Below are positions 32,644 through 42,830 of a stretch of 64,000 nucleotides of DNA, piece after piece. Positions within the stretch are counted from its first letter, which is position 1. The number at the start of each line of letters is the position of its first letter. The notes under the pieces are model-generated. The model was given only the letters and a program-made list of their open reading frames with translations. It was not told the DNA's origin and searched no databases. Position numbers and translations under genes: made by a program. The DNA comes from CAVVKW01 sp963761705 (lineage in GTDB: Bacteria; Verrucomicrobiota; Verrucomicrobiia; Chthoniobacterales; JAATET01), in contig CAVXHK010000003.1 in the NCBI GenBank assembly GCA_963761705.1, positions 620,001-684,000 on the forward strand, written 5' to 3'.

Positions 32644-33549
32644 ATGACACTTGCGAAGATCGATCCGTCGCTGCACATCGAGAAGAAGCCCGATTGGATC
32701 AAGGTCCGGCTGCCTTCCAATCCAGTTTTCTTTTCCACCAAGGGCCTGATCTCGGATCTGAAACTCCACACCGTCTGCGAGTCGGCGCAGTGCCCGAATC
32801 GGTGGGAGTGCTGGAGTGCCGGGACGGCTACGTTCATGATCGCGGGGGAGCGGTGCACGCGGGCTTGTGGATTTTGCGCGGTCTCGACGATGAAGCCGAT
32901 GGACTTGGAGGAGGATGAGCCGACGCGGGTGGCGGAGGCGATCCGGCGGTTGAAGCTGAAGCACGTCGTGATCACCGCGGTGGCGCGGGACGATCTCAAG
33001 GACGGGGGGGCGGAGCATTTTGCGAGGACGATCGAGGCGATTCGCGCGGTGGACCCGGCGATCGTGATCGAAGTGCTGACTCCGGACTTCAACGGGAAGG
33101 ATGAATCGTTGCTCAAGGTGATCGCGGCGCGGCCCCACGTGTTTAATCACAATCTGGAGACCGTCGAGCGGTTGACGCCGCTGGTGCGGTCGCGGGCGAA
33201 GTATTCACTGTCGCTGGAGTTTCTCAAGCGGGCGAAGGAGCTGGGGCCGGAGATGGTGACCAAAAGTGGGTTGATGCTCGGCCTCGGCGAGACGGAGAAC
33301 GAGATCTTCCAAGCGATGGATGACCTGCGCGAAGCGAGCGTGCAGGTGCTGACGATGGGGCAGTACCTGCGACCGACGCCGGAACACCTGCCGGTGGTGG
33401 AATACGTGCGACCGGAGACGTTCGATCTTTACCGTGAGATCGCGGAGAAGAAGGGATTCGATTTCGTAGCGAGCGGGCCGCTGGTGCGGAGCTCGTACCA
33501 CGCGGCGGATTTTGACCCGACGGCGCTGCCCGCCAAAGTCACGAAGTAA
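32644..33549 (+). CDS. lipA: Lipoyl synthase
   Basis: 301 residues from the ATG at 32644; the frame opens earlier but over the lepA start. The auxiliary cluster motif is CESAQCPNRWECW (C-x4-C-x5-C), the radical-SAM motif CTRACGFC, and the tail RSSYHA holds the conserved Ser ligand. It inserts two sulfurs into octanoyl groups on lipoyl domains of dehydrogenase complexes. Its end is 14 bases from the end of the convergent HIT gene. No lipB is in the window. Confidence 0.97.
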   Translation: MTLAKIDPSLHIEKKPDWIKVRLPSNPVFFSTKGLISDLKLHTVCESAQCPNRWECWSAGTATFMIAGERCTRACGFCAVSTMKPMDLEEDEPTRVAEAIRRLKLKHVVITAVARDDLKDGGAEHFARTIEAIRAVDPAIVIEVLTPDFNGKDESLLKVIAARPHVFNHNLETVERLTPLVRSRAKYSLSLEFLKRAKELGPEMVTKSGLMLGLGETENEIFQAMDDLREASVQVLTMGQYLRPTPEHLPVVEYVRPETFDLYREIAEKKGFDFVASGPLVRSSYHAADFDPTALPAKVTK

Positions 33550-33563
33550 CGCGAATAACGTTT

Positions 33564-33902
33564 CTAGCCCGGTGGCCAGGTGAGTTTGCGGCCGGCGAGG
33601 AGGTGAACGTGGAGGTGGGGTACCGTCTCACCGCCGTCCGGGCCGTTGTTGATCGTGATCCGGTAACCGCTTTCTTCGACCCTTTCGGTGCGGGCGATTT
33701 TTGCTGCCGTGACGAGCAAATGGCCGAGGAGGGATTCGTCGTTTTCGGTGGCTTCGGCAAGCCGAGGGATGGGGGTTTTTGGGATGACGAGGATGTGAGT
33801 GGGTGCCTGGGGAGAAACGTCGCGGAAGGCGAGGCAGCGGTCGTCTTCGTGGACGATGTTCGCGGCGCGTTTGCGGGCAATGATTTCCTCGAAGAGGGTC
33901 AT
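33564..33902 (-). CDS. HIT-family nucleotide hydrolase/transferase
   Basis: 112 residues. The start FEEIIARKRAANIVHEDDRCLAFRDVSPQAPTH (given in two parts: FEEIIARKRAANIVHEDD and CLAFRDVSPQAPTH) is of HINT type, and the His triad is HLHVHLL near residue 97. Members hydrolyse AMP-lysine or AMP-N adducts in the cytosol. Its start overlaps the stop of the ATP-cone-like gene by four bases, placing it third in an nrdR operon. Confidence 0.92.
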   Translation of the reverse strand: MTLFEEIIARKRAANIVHEDDRCLAFRDVSPQAPTHILVIPKTPIPRLAEATENDESLLGHLLVTAAKIARTERVEESGYRITINNGPDGGETVPHLHVHLLAGRKLTWPPG

Positions 33903-34459
33903 GAAAGTGCGAGTTGAAGTTCCGTGGCGCGGTCGCTTTCGTCGATCGACGAGCGGACGAACCGGACGATTTCCGTGCGGAGGCCGGTGCAGTCGCGACG
34001 CCAGATCTTGGCGGATCGGAGCATTTTCACGCAGGGTGCGAGGTCGCGGAGTTCGACCTGGACCGTGTTGGAGTCGACGATCTCGCGAAGTCGGTGGCGG
34101 AGAAGGTGGAAAAAGGTGAGTTCATAACCGCTGCCGGCTTCGTGGGCGAGGGCAGCGAGAGAAAAGCGAACGGGGGGTGGGAGGGGTTCGAAGGCGTCGG
34201 CGATGTCGGAGTAGCCGATGACTTGAAGGACGGATCGGACGGCGGTGCGGAGGCGCTGGAGGCCGACGGTGTTGTCGGAGAAGTCGTTTTCGAGGTACGC
34301 GACGACGGATTCGGCAACGTGTCCGGCGAGCCACCAGCGATCGTAGCCGACTTGGGCGGCGGCGCGGGTGAGGCCACGGGCGAGCCAGGAAGTCTCGAAG
34401 GCGATGACCTGGCCGTCGTCGAAGCGGACGAGAGGGAGGTTGTCCTTGAAGGCGATCAC
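33899..34459 (-). CDS. Hypothetical protein with ATP-cone-like N-terminus, in nrdR operon
   Basis: 186 residues, no signal or membrane segment. Residues about 8-92 follow the ATP-cone pattern: LVRFDDGQVIAFE, WLARGLTRAAAQVGYD, VAESVVAYLE, LQRLRTAVRSVLQVIGYSDIADAFE. Compare the DGR-EPFD, alpha-helical A-rich and VxxxLxxxGYxxVAxAY segments of ATP-cones. Residues 95-186 are helical with YELTFFHLLRHRLREIV and no recognised motif. It overlaps nrdR (ATGA) upstream and the HIT gene downstream by four bases each. The likeness is by eye and remote. If right, it could be a nucleotide-sensing partner of NrdR. Confidence 0.5.
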   Translation of the reverse strand: MIAFKDNLPLVRFDDGQVIAFETSWLARGLTRAAAQVGYDRWWLAGHVAESVVAYLENDFSDNTVGLQRLRTAVRSVLQVIGYSDIADAFEPLPPPVRFSLAALAHEAGSGYELTFFHLLRHRLREIVDSNTVQVELRDLAPCVKMLRSAKIWRRDCTGLRTEIVRFVRSSIDESDRATELQLALS

Positions 34460-34947
34460 GCTGGGAAGAGGTCGGGCTGGTCGGGGGCTTTGACGCTGCG
34501 CTGCTCGAAGGATTGGATCTCGTCGATGAAGTCGCCGATTTCTTGAAATTCCCGGTAAACGCTCGCGTAGCGCACGTAGGCGACGGGATCGAGGCCGTGA
34601 AGCTTCTGCATGACGTGGAGACCGACTTGACGCGTGTCGATTTCGCGTTGCTGAGCGCTTTCAAATTCCGTCTGAATCGCTTCGGCGGATCGCTCGATGA
34701 TGTCGATGCTGATTGGCCGCTTTTCGCAGGCCTTGAGGAAGCTGTTAAGAAGCTTGTGACGGTCGAAGGGTTCGTGGCGACCGTCGCGCTTGAGGACGCG
34801 GAGCTCGACGCGTTCGATTTCCTCGTAGGTGGTGAAGCGGGTGTCGCAGTCGAGGCACTCGCGTCGGCGGCGAATGGACGAGCCTTCTTTGGAAAGGCGG
34901 GAATCAATCACCTTGTCTTCCAAGGAGCTGCATTTGGGACAACGCAT
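34456..34947 (-). CDS. nrdR: Transcriptional repressor NrdR
   Basis: 163 residues from the ATG at 34947. The start is MRCPKC, the zinc ribbon is CPKC/CLDC (residues 3-6 and 31-34) with RRRRECLDC, and the ATP-cone runs from about 49 (VLKRDGRHEPFDRHKLLNSF) to 135 (YVRYASVYREFQEIGDF). NrdR represses ribonucleotide reductase genes at NrdR boxes according to dATP/ATP. The tail SFEQRSVKAPDQPDLFPA is a short extension. Heads an overlapping three-gene operon; rnpB lies upstream on the other strand. Confidence 0.96.
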   Translation of the reverse strand: MRCPKCSSLEDKVIDSRLSKEGSSIRRRRECLDCDTRFTTYEEIERVELRVLKRDGRHEPFDRHKLLNSFLKACEKRPISIDIIERSAEAIQTEFESAQQREIDTRQVGLHVMQKLHGLDPVAYVRYASVYREFQEIGDFIDEIQSFEQRSVKAPDQPDLFPA

Positions 34948-35035
34948 TGTGGGTCGAGCGGCGCTCGGGGGCACGTTGACACAACAGGTTGTGGTGGCAA
35001 GTGGGAAATGCGCCCTGAAAGCCGGAAGGCCAAAA

Positions 35036-35050
35036 GGTTGAGAGTTGGAA
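35036..35050. repeat. GTTGAGA-type micro-repeat upstream of rnpB
   Basis: About two units (GTTGAGA, GTTGGAA), related to the arrays in nasA and dmsBC. Confidence 0.5.
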
Positions 35051-35087
35051 TGAGGGTGACTCCGGGGTCGGCGGGAGGTATTCCGAA

Positions 35088-35468
<381 letters not shown>

Positions 35469-35471
35469 CAT

Positions 35472-36365
35472 GTGGGGCCTTCCGTGAGAGCGGGGGGTCC
35501 CATTTTTGGTTTTCCGTTTCGTGCTGCTTCGGGCGAGAGTGCCGGGGTTTTGACGGTTTGGCGTTTGGTTTTGGGTCTGGGTGCAGCTTTCGCGGTGTGG
35601 CGAATCTGGTGGTGGCTCAGCGCGTTCTTTCGGCGGTCGGAGCGTTCCGGGGTTGCGGATCTGACCGAGACGAATCGTGAGTTTTACGAGGGGCTGTGGA
35701 GTGCGATGGAGGTGGCGAGGCCGGAGCGGTTCAACACTTGGCCGTTGGTGAGTGGATTCCTGGAGCTGGGGGAGCGGCGGTTGGAGGTCGGGCCGGGGTT
35801 GCGACCGCGGCTGCCGGTGGCGGGTGGTGTTTTTGTGGATCTGAGCGAGGTGGCGGTGGGGAAACTGCGGGCCGCGGGCGGGGACGCTCGGGTGGGGACT
35901 CTCACGGCATTGCCGGTCGAGGGGGCGTTTGATTTGGTGGCGGCGCTCGACGTGGTTGAGCACGTGGAGGACGACGTGGCGGCGCTGGGGGAACTGGCGC
36001 GAGTCGTGAGGCCGGATGGCGTTCTGCTGTTGGCGGTGCCTTTGTTCCAGCAGGCCTGGACGGAGTTCGACGATTTTGTGGGGCATTCGCGGCGGTATGA
36101 GCCGGGGGAGCTGCTGGCAAAGCTCGCGTCGGCGGGTTTTGTGGTCGAGCGGAGCGCGGTTTACGGAATCGCCCCGCGGTCAACGTGGCTGTTGGAGCTG
36201 GGGGTCTGGTTTATGCGGCATCACCCGCGGGAGTCGGCGCGTGAATATGCGCGCTGGATGGCTCCGTTGGGGATTTGGCTGCAGCGCGAACTGCGTTTCG
36301 AGCCGGGATTCGTGGTGGCGGACGGGGTGGACGAAGTGATTCTCGTCTGTCGGCGGCGCGGGTAA
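35472..36365 (+). CDS. SAM-dependent methyltransferase, membrane-anchored
   Basis: 297 residues from a GTG four bases past rnpB; a later GTG at 35484 is an alternative. One N-terminal hydrophobic segment (WRLVLGLGAAFAVWRIWWWL) precedes a class I methyltransferase domain: RLEVGPGLRPRLP (motif I), VFVDLSEVAV, FDLVAALDVVEHVED, ELARVVRPDGVLLLAVP. Then come YEPGELLAKLASAGF and a C-terminal amphipathic part. The substrate is unknown. Its GTG start and lack of Shine-Dalgarno leave the precise 5' end uncertain. Confidence 0.75.
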   Translation: MGPSVRAGGPIFGFPFRAASGESAGVLTVWRLVLGLGAAFAVWRIWWWLSAFFRRSERSGVADLTETNREFYEGLWSAMEVARPERFNTWPLVSGFLELGERRLEVGPGLRPRLPVAGGVFVDLSEVAVGKLRAAGGDARVGTLTALPVEGAFDLVAALDVVEHVEDDVAALGELARVVRPDGVLLLAVPLFQQAWTEFDDFVGHSRRYEPGELLAKLASAGFVVERSAVYGIAPRSTWLLELGVWFMRHHPRESAREYARWMAPLGIWLQRELRFEPGFVVADGVDEVILVCRRRG

Positions 36366-36417
36366 ATTTTTCCCGATTCGGGGTTCCGCGATTCGCGTAG
36401 CTGGGTAGGATGTCGGC

Positions 36418-39400
36418 GTGAGTTACGCGCCCTTCGTTCACCTTCATCTGCACACCCAATACTCCATGCTCGACGGGGCGGTGCGGATCCCGGACCTGAT
36501 GAAGCGGGCGACGGAATACGGGATGCCGGCCGTGGCGATGACGGACCACGGGAATCTTTTCGGCGCGGTGGATTTTTTCCAGGCCGGGAAGAAGGCGGGG
36601 GTGAAACCGATCATTGGCTGCGAGGTCTACGTCGCGCCGGGGTCGATGCACGAGAAGAAGGCTTCGTCGGGGCGCGACGCGGCGTACCACTTCACGCTGC
36701 TGGCGGAGAACGACGCGGGGTATCGGAATCTGGTGAAGCTGGTGAGTCTCGCGCACCTGGAGGGCTTTTACTACAAGCCGAGGGTCGATCACGAGCTGAT
36801 GGCGAAGCACTCGGAGGGGATCATCGCACTCAGCGGGTGTCTGAAGGGTGAACTCAACGTGCACCTGCGGGCGGGGCAGGCCGAGCGGGCGCTGGAGACG
36901 GCGGGGATTTATCGCGACATCTTCGGGCAGGAGAATTTCTTCATCGAGTTGCACGACCACGGGATCGACGCACAGCGGGAGATGATGCCGGGCTTGCTGA
37001 ACATCTCGAAGGAGCTGGGGCTGGGACTGGTCGCGGCGAACGACGTGCATTTTCTCGACCGGGCTCACCACGAGGCGCACGACGTGATGATCTGCATCGG
37101 GACGGGGTCGATGGTGCACGACGAGAAGCGGATGCGTTACGTGCCGGAGCTGTACTTTAAAAACGGCGATGAAATGGCCGCACTGTTTCCAGATCACCCG
37201 GACGCGATCTCAAACACCGTGCGGATCGCGGAGCGGTGCGACATCGAGTTTGATTTCAAGTCGACGAAGTATCCCGCCTACGAGCCGCCGCCCGGGAAGG
37301 ATCGGAGCGCTTATCTGCGCGAGCTGTGCTTCACGGGGCTGCGCGAGCGCTACGGCGAGCGGGCGGAGCAGAGCGAAGAATTGCTGGAGCGGCTCGAGTA
37401 TGAGTTGGGGATCATCGAGAAGACGGGGTTCGTGAGCTATTTTCTCATCGTCTGGGATTTCATCAATTACGCGAGGGAACGCGGGATCCCGGTTGGGCCG
37501 GGACGCGGTTCGGCGGCGGGGTCGCTGATCGCTTACGTGTTGCGGATCACCGATCTCGATCCGCTGCGGTACGGCTCATCTTCGAACGATTCCTCAATCC
37601 AGAGCGGATCAGTCCACCCGATATCGACATCGATTTCTGCATGACGCGGCGCGGCGAAGTGATCGAATACGTCCGCCAAAAATACGGCGAGCGGGCCGTG
37701 TCACAGATTGTGACGTTCGGCACGCTGGGCGCGAAGAGCGTGGTGCGCGACGTCGCGCGGGTGATGGGGATGAGTTACGGCGACGGGGATCGGCTGGCGA
37801 AGATGGTGCCGACGGAGTTGAACATCACGCTCGAGAAAGCGGAGGCAATGAATCCGGATCTCAAGGCGGCCATCGAGAACGAGCCAGCGACCAAGCAGCT
37901 TTGGGAATACGCGACGACGTTGGAGGGACTCAGCCGCAACACCGGCATTCACGCTGCGGGTGTCGTGATCGGTGACCGCCCGCTGGATGAATACATTCCG
38001 CTTTGCCGCGGCAAGGACGACGAGGTCGTGACGCAATTTTCGATGTCGCCGCTGACCGACCTCGGGATGCTGAAGATGGATTTCCTCGGGTTGAAGACGC
38101 TGACGGTGATGCACGACGCGATCGCGTTGATCCACGAGGTCGCGCCGGATTTCGATCTGAGCCAGATCCCGATGGACGATCAAGCGTCGTTCGACATCCT
38201 CAACCGCGGTGAGACGGTCGGTGTTTTCCAGCTGGAAGGTGGCGGGATCACCAGCTGCTGCAAACGCTTTGACGTCGGGAGCATCGACGACATCATCGCC
38301 ATCTTGGCGTTGTATCGACCGGGTCCGATGCAGTTCATTCCCGATTACATCGAGCGAAAGAAGGGACTCAAGGCGACGGAATACGCGCATCCTCTGCTCG
38401 AGCAGGTGGCGGGCGACACGTTCGGAATTTTGATCTACCAAGAGCAGGTTCAGCGGGCGGCGAACGTGTTGGCCGGGTATTCGCTGGGTCAGGCGGATTT
38501 GCTGCGGCGGGCGATGGGTAAGAAAGACGCCGCGAAGATGGCGGCGGAGCGGGTGACCTTCGTCGATGGCTGTCTGAAGACGAACGACATCCCAGAGAAG
38601 GTGGCCAACGCGATCTTCAAATTGTTGGAGAAATTTGCGGAATACGGGTTCAACAAGTCGCACTCGGCGGCTTACGGACTGATCTCGTATCAGACGGCGT
38701 ATCTGAAGGCGCATTACCCGGTGGAGTTTATGTGCGGGCTGATGAGCAATGATTCGGACAACACCGAGAAGCTCACGACGATGATCGCGGAGTGTCAGCG
38801 GATGCAGATCGCGATCCTGCCGCCGGACGTGAACGAGAGTCAGCTGAAATTCGCCCCGGTGCGTGGGGCGAAGGGGGCCGAAATTCGGTTCGGTTTGGCG
38901 GCGATCAAGAACGTGGGCGCGGGCGCGATGGAGAACGCGATTGCGGACCGGAGGGAGAACGGGGTGTTCAAGTCGCTGGATGATTTCTGCGCGCGGTTGG
39001 ACTCGCGGACGGTGAACAAAAAGATCGTCGAGTCGCTCGCGAAGTGCGGGGCGTTCGACTGCTTCGATGCGAACCGGGCGAAGGTCTTTTCGGTCATCGA
39101 AGACGCGATGGCTGGTGCGGCGGCGGTACAAAAGGATCGGGCGAGCGGTCAGGTGTCGTTGTTCGCGGGATTGGACGAGGAGCCTGAGCCGATGGCGAGG
39201 AGCGCTGGTCGGGAGATCGAGCCGTGGTCGGTGCTCGAAACGTTGAGTAACGAGAAAGAGTTGCTCGGCTTTTACGTGACGGGTCACCCCCTTGATTCGT
39301 ACGCGGGGGTTTTCGACAGCGCGAAATACACGTCGATCGCCGCGGCCAAGGAAACGACCGAGCCGACGTCGATGAAGGTGGCTGGGATGATCGTGTCGGT

Positions 39401-39848
39401 GGAGCGCAAGTTTACGCGGAAGGACAACAAGCCCTTCGCGGTGCTGACCTTGGAAGACTTCACCGGTTCGCTGGAAATGATCGCTTGGGACGAAGCGGCG
39501 GGCGGCGAGAACGCCGCGCTGCTTGTGCCGGGAGCGGCGGTCGGTGCTTCCGTGCGGGTGTCGCGGCGGGACGACGAGATCCGGGTGAACGCAAATTCAT
39601 TTCAGGCGCTCAAGCCACGGGTATCGCGGAAGCCGGTGGAGCTGCGGTTCGTGCGGGAGGCGCTAGCGGAAGACGATCTTGAGCGGATCGCGGAGATGAT
39701 CCGGAGATTCCCCGGAAAGCGACCGGTGGTGATGGAGTTTGGCGACGGGCACGGCGGCGCGAGCGTCCGGCTGCGGGCCGGGGAGGAATTTGTCGTGGGG
39801 GACGAGCGGGCGTTGCGAGTGGAGTTGGGCGAGATGTTGGCGGGGTGA
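36418..39848 (+). CDS. dnaE: DNA polymerase III alpha subunit, with apparent -1 frameshift near 37575
   Basis: Starts GTG/MSYAPFVHLHLHTQYSMLDG with the PHP domain (AMTDHGNLFGAV, CEVYVAPG). The polymerase palm has VGPGRGSAAGSLIAYVL, then PPDIDIDF. Conserved FNKSHSAAYGLISYQTAYLKAHYP follows, in the fingers/thumb part (quoted as FNKSHSAAYGLISYQ), then the tail with an OB domain (MKVAGMIVSVERKFTRKD). The frame breaks after LDPLRYG at about 37575: LIFERFLNPERISPPDIDIDF continues one frame over. A missing C (GGCTC for GGCCTC) explains it. The catalytic aspartates lie on the far side, so if real the lesion would kill the replicative polymerase; a sequence error is far likelier. Confidence 0.93.
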
Positions 39849-39884
39849 GTTTTGAAAGGAAGGCAACGAAGGATTGGAAAATAT

Positions 39885-41132
39885 TCAGATGATCGGGAGT
39901 GGGGCGTAGGTTTCACCGAGGATGCTTTCGGCGGGGGTTTTGAGCCAGCCGGTGAGGAGGCTGGCGTAGATCTGGCGGAAGTCGGTGGTGTGGCGGATGT
40001 CGCCGTTGTCGAGATTTGATAAGTCGGGTGGGGTGCCGTGGAGTCCACCTTTGATGGCGTCACCGAAGAGGAACATGGGGGCGGCGGCTCCGTGGTCGGT
40101 GCCCGCGCTGCCGTTTTCCGCCACGCGGCGGCCGAATTCGCTGAAGGCAAGGACGACGACACGGTCGGAGATTTTCTGGGCGCGGAGGTCGGACAGGAAG
40201 GCGCTGACGCTTTCGCTGAAGTCGCCGAGGAGTTGGGCGTGGCGACCGGGCTGGTCGTCGTGGGTGTCGTAGCCACCCTGGCCGGTGTAGTAAACGCGGG
40301 TGGGGAAGTCGCCCGCGACGAGGCGGGCGATCTGGCGAAGTTCGGAGCCGAGGCCGGAGTTGGGGTATTCCGCTTTATTGCGCTCGGCTCGGAGGACGCG
40401 GCGGAGGTCGTCGCCGGCGAGGGTGGCGTTCATCGCCGTGTGGCGGAGGAAATTGTCGGCGGTGGTGTCGGCGGGCTTGGGGCGGTTGAGTTTCGCGAAG
40501 AGTTTTTCCTGGGCGGAGGCTAGGGCGGGGGTTTCGCCGCTGGCGTTCCATTGGAAGGTATCGGGATCGTTGATGGCGAGGCCGACGTTGGCGTCGTTGC
40601 GGAACGCCTGGGGCATGACCTTACCGAAGCTGATGCCGATGCGGCCGAGATCGGCGTCGGTCGGGTCGGCTCCGCTGCACTCGGCGTCGAAGAAGCGGCC
40701 GAGCCAGCCGTTGCCGGTGAGGGCGCGGTCGTCGTTGCGGGCGGTGTGGAGGATTTCCATCGACCGGAAGTGGGATCGGTTGGGATTTGGGTAGCCGACG
40801 TTTTGGACGATCGCGAGGCGACCGGCTTCGAATTCGGCGCGGGCAGCGGACATCGCGGAATTGAGTCCGAGATGGTCGCTGAGCCGGAGGGTCGAATCAC
40901 CGCCGATGCCGATGGTGGGGCGGCTCTGGTAGTAGAGGTCGTTGGTGAAGGGAATGAGCGTGTTGAGGCCGTCGTTGCCGCCGCTGAGCTGAACGACGAC
41001 GAGGATGGGGGAGTCGGTTCCGGGCGTCGCAGCCATCGCGGTCCGGGTGAGGAAGGCGGGGACGAAACCGGTCGCCGCCAGGAGGGCGGTGCCTTTGAGG
41101 CCGTTGGTGAGAAATTCGCGTCTTGTGTTCAT
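39885..41132 (-). CDS. DUF1501 secreted protein (Tat signal)
   Basis: 415 residues. The N-terminus MNTRREFLTNGLKG with a following hydrophobic run and AMA is a twin-arginine signal. The body has VVVQLSGGNDGLNTLIP, GLNSAMSAARAEFEAGRLAIVQNVGYP, YDTHDDQ, VVVLAFSEFGRRVAENGS and GTDHGAAAPMFLFG. These are DUF1501 signatures, related to the alkaline phosphatase/sulfatase superfamily. Function is unassigned; in PVC bacteria it always pairs with DUF1800, and the pair is abundant in the envelope. It lies 13 bases after the DUF1800 gene. Confidence 0.9.
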   Translation of the reverse strand: MNTRREFLTNGLKGTALLAATGFVPAFLTRTAMAATPGTDSPILVVVQLSGGNDGLNTLIPFTNDLYYQSRPTIGIGGDSTLRLSDHLGLNSAMSAARAEFEAGRLAIVQNVGYPNPNRSHFRSMEILHTARNDDRALTGNGWLGRFFDAECSGADPTDADLGRIGISFGKVMPQAFRNDANVGLAINDPDTFQWNASGETPALASAQEKLFAKLNRPKPADTTADNFLRHTAMNATLAGDDLRRVLRAERNKAEYPNSGLGSELRQIARLVAGDFPTRVYYTGQGGYDTHDDQPGRHAQLLGDFSESVSAFLSDLRAQKISDRVVVLAFSEFGRRVAENGSAGTDHGAAAPMFLFGDAIKGGLHGTPPDLSNLDNGDIRHTTDFRQIYASLLTGWLKTPAESILGETYAPLPII

Positions 41133-41145
41133 GGGGGGCGGAGGG

Positions 41146-42681
41146 TCAGCAGAGCTGATAGTCGGGGCTGGACATGATGAGGTGGGCGATGCCGCGCGCG
41201 CGTTCGTCGAAGTTCGTGTCGTTGAGGCTCATCGTGCGGCGGCCACCGGCGGCGTCCGTTTCGGCGAACTTGAGGAGGGCGGTGCGGAGTTCGGGTGAGG
41301 CGGGGCGCTGGAGGAATTGACGGGTGAAATGGTCGACGATGTCAGTGGTGGTGAGGAGGGTGCGGGCGGTGCCGGTGGCTTCGAGTTGTTCGCGTGGGGA
41401 CCAGTCGATGGCGTTGGCGTTGCGTTGGTTCTCGACGAATTCTCGGCGTTGGCTCCCGGCCAGGTTGTCGCCGAAGGTCTTGAATTCGTCTGGGCTGACG
41501 CCGTTGAGGAGAAAATTGGCGAAGTTGTAGCGGATGAGAAGCGTGTTGGAATTGATCCAATCGAATCCGCCGAGCCAGCCGTTCACGTCGGGGGGGAAGA
41601 AGAGGTTGTGGCCCATTACGCGGAGCGGGCCGAGAAGGATCTGACCGTCGGGGTAGGGGACTTCCATGGCTTTGAGGGCGCCGATGGCCAGGACGATGGG
41701 ACTCTTGACGATGGATTGGGCGTTTTCGTTGGCGTAAAAGATCTGGGAACGGAGGAGAACGTGGAGGAGTTCGCGGGTGTCGAGGTTGCGGTAGCGGTAG
41801 AAGTCGGCGGCGGAAGTGACGAGGTCGGGGTCGGGACTGGTGACGACGAAGAAATCGAGGAGCTTGCGGGCGAGGAAGGTGGCGGTGGTGGGTTGCTCGC
41901 AGAGGATGCGGGCGATGTCGTTGCCGTCGAAATTGCCGGTTTCGCCGAGGATCGTTTTCTCGTCGGGGTCGTGGGCGTTTTCACGGAAGTTGAAGGTCCA
42001 AGTGTCGCGGTCGACGGACCAACCGGTGAGGGCGCGGGCGGATTCCTTGACGTCGGTTTCGGTGTAGGGGCCGACGCCGGTGGAGAAGAGTTCCATCGAC
42101 TCTCGGGCGAGATTTTCGTTCGGACGTCCCTTGTGGCTGGAGGCGTTGTCGAGCCAGACGAGCATCGCGGGATCGCGGAGGATAGCGGCGAAGAGTCCGT
42201 GGAACGGGCTGGCGGCGTTCGCGCGGAGGGTCTGGTTTTGTTGCCAGAGTGGGTGGGTGCGCTCGATCTTTTCGTCAAAGCCGCTGGCGAAGTGGGAATG
42301 CCAGAAGAGGGTGAGTTTTTCTTCGAGCGGGGGTGGCGAGCTTGCGACGAGTGCGTTGGTCGCGTGCATCCGCTGGAGCCACCAGGTCTTGAGAGAATCG
42401 ATGTTTTCGCGTTCGGTGCGACGGCGAATTTGGGCGAAGTCGCGGCGTTCCTCTTCGTCGTATTGGGCGATCGAGTCGCGGAATTCGGCGTCGGTGAGAT
42501 TGGGGAGATTCGCGCAGTCGGGGGCGGGGAGGGCTGCGTTAGGGGTGTAGTCGACGAGCCGGTTAACGGCTTCGTCGAGCCCGAGGTCGGCGAGCTCAGT
42601 GGCCTCGTCCCAGGTGCCGCCGAAGCCGGCGCGCCAGAGGAGACGGGCGGCGTGCTCGGGGCGGAAATGCCGGGCGGGCAT
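41146..42681 (-). CDS. DUF1800 protein
   Basis: 511 residues from the ATG at 42681; an in-frame GTG at 42699 would add six. Signatures are HAARLLWRAGFGGTWDEATEL, LTLFWHSHFASGF, LDNASSHKGRPNENLARESMELFSTG, YTETDVKESARALTGW, FFVVTSPDPDLV and PPDVNGWLGG, matching DUF1800. The LFWH...H and ENLARE...E residues suggest a metal site. Function unknown; co-transcribed with DUF1501. No signal peptide is evident. Confidence 0.9.
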   Translation of the reverse strand: MPARHFRPEHAARLLWRAGFGGTWDEATELADLGLDEAVNRLVDYTPNAALPAPDCANLPNLTDAEFRDSIAQYDEEERRDFAQIRRRTERENIDSLKTWWLQRMHATNALVASSPPPLEEKLTLFWHSHFASGFDEKIERTHPLWQQNQTLRANAASPFHGLFAAILRDPAMLVWLDNASSHKGRPNENLARESMELFSTGVGPYTETDVKESARALTGWSVDRDTWTFNFRENAHDPDEKTILGETGNFDGNDIARILCEQPTTATFLARKLLDFFVVTSPDPDLVTSAADFYRYRNLDTRELLHVLLRSQIFYANENAQSIVKSPIVLAIGALKAMEVPYPDGQILLGPLRVMGHNLFFPPDVNGWLGGFDWINSNTLLIRYNFANFLLNGVSPDEFKTFGDNLAGSQRREFVENQRNANAIDWSPREQLEATGTARTLLTTTDIVDHFTRQFLQRPASPELRTALLKFAETDAAGGRRTMSLNDTNFDERARGIAHLIMSSPDYQLC

Positions 42682-42773
42682 GGCGGAGAGGGGGCTCACG
42701 CCGTGATCATACGCTACAATTTGGTTCTCGCAAAGAACTCGGAGGGTGCCAAGGGGGTCAACTTGGAATGCGC

Positions 42774-42812
42774 ACGGGCGGGAACGCCGCCGCTTTCACG
42801 TGGGGACGCGTG
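42774..42812. repeat. Two-hairpin repeat related to 30656-30704
   Basis: GGCGGGAACGCCGCC followed by CACGTGGGGACGCGTG and TCCCGGG, the same order as the element after lepA, here between sdhB and the DUF1800 gene. Confidence 0.65.
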
Positions 42813-42830
42813 AGGTCCCGGGACGGCTAG

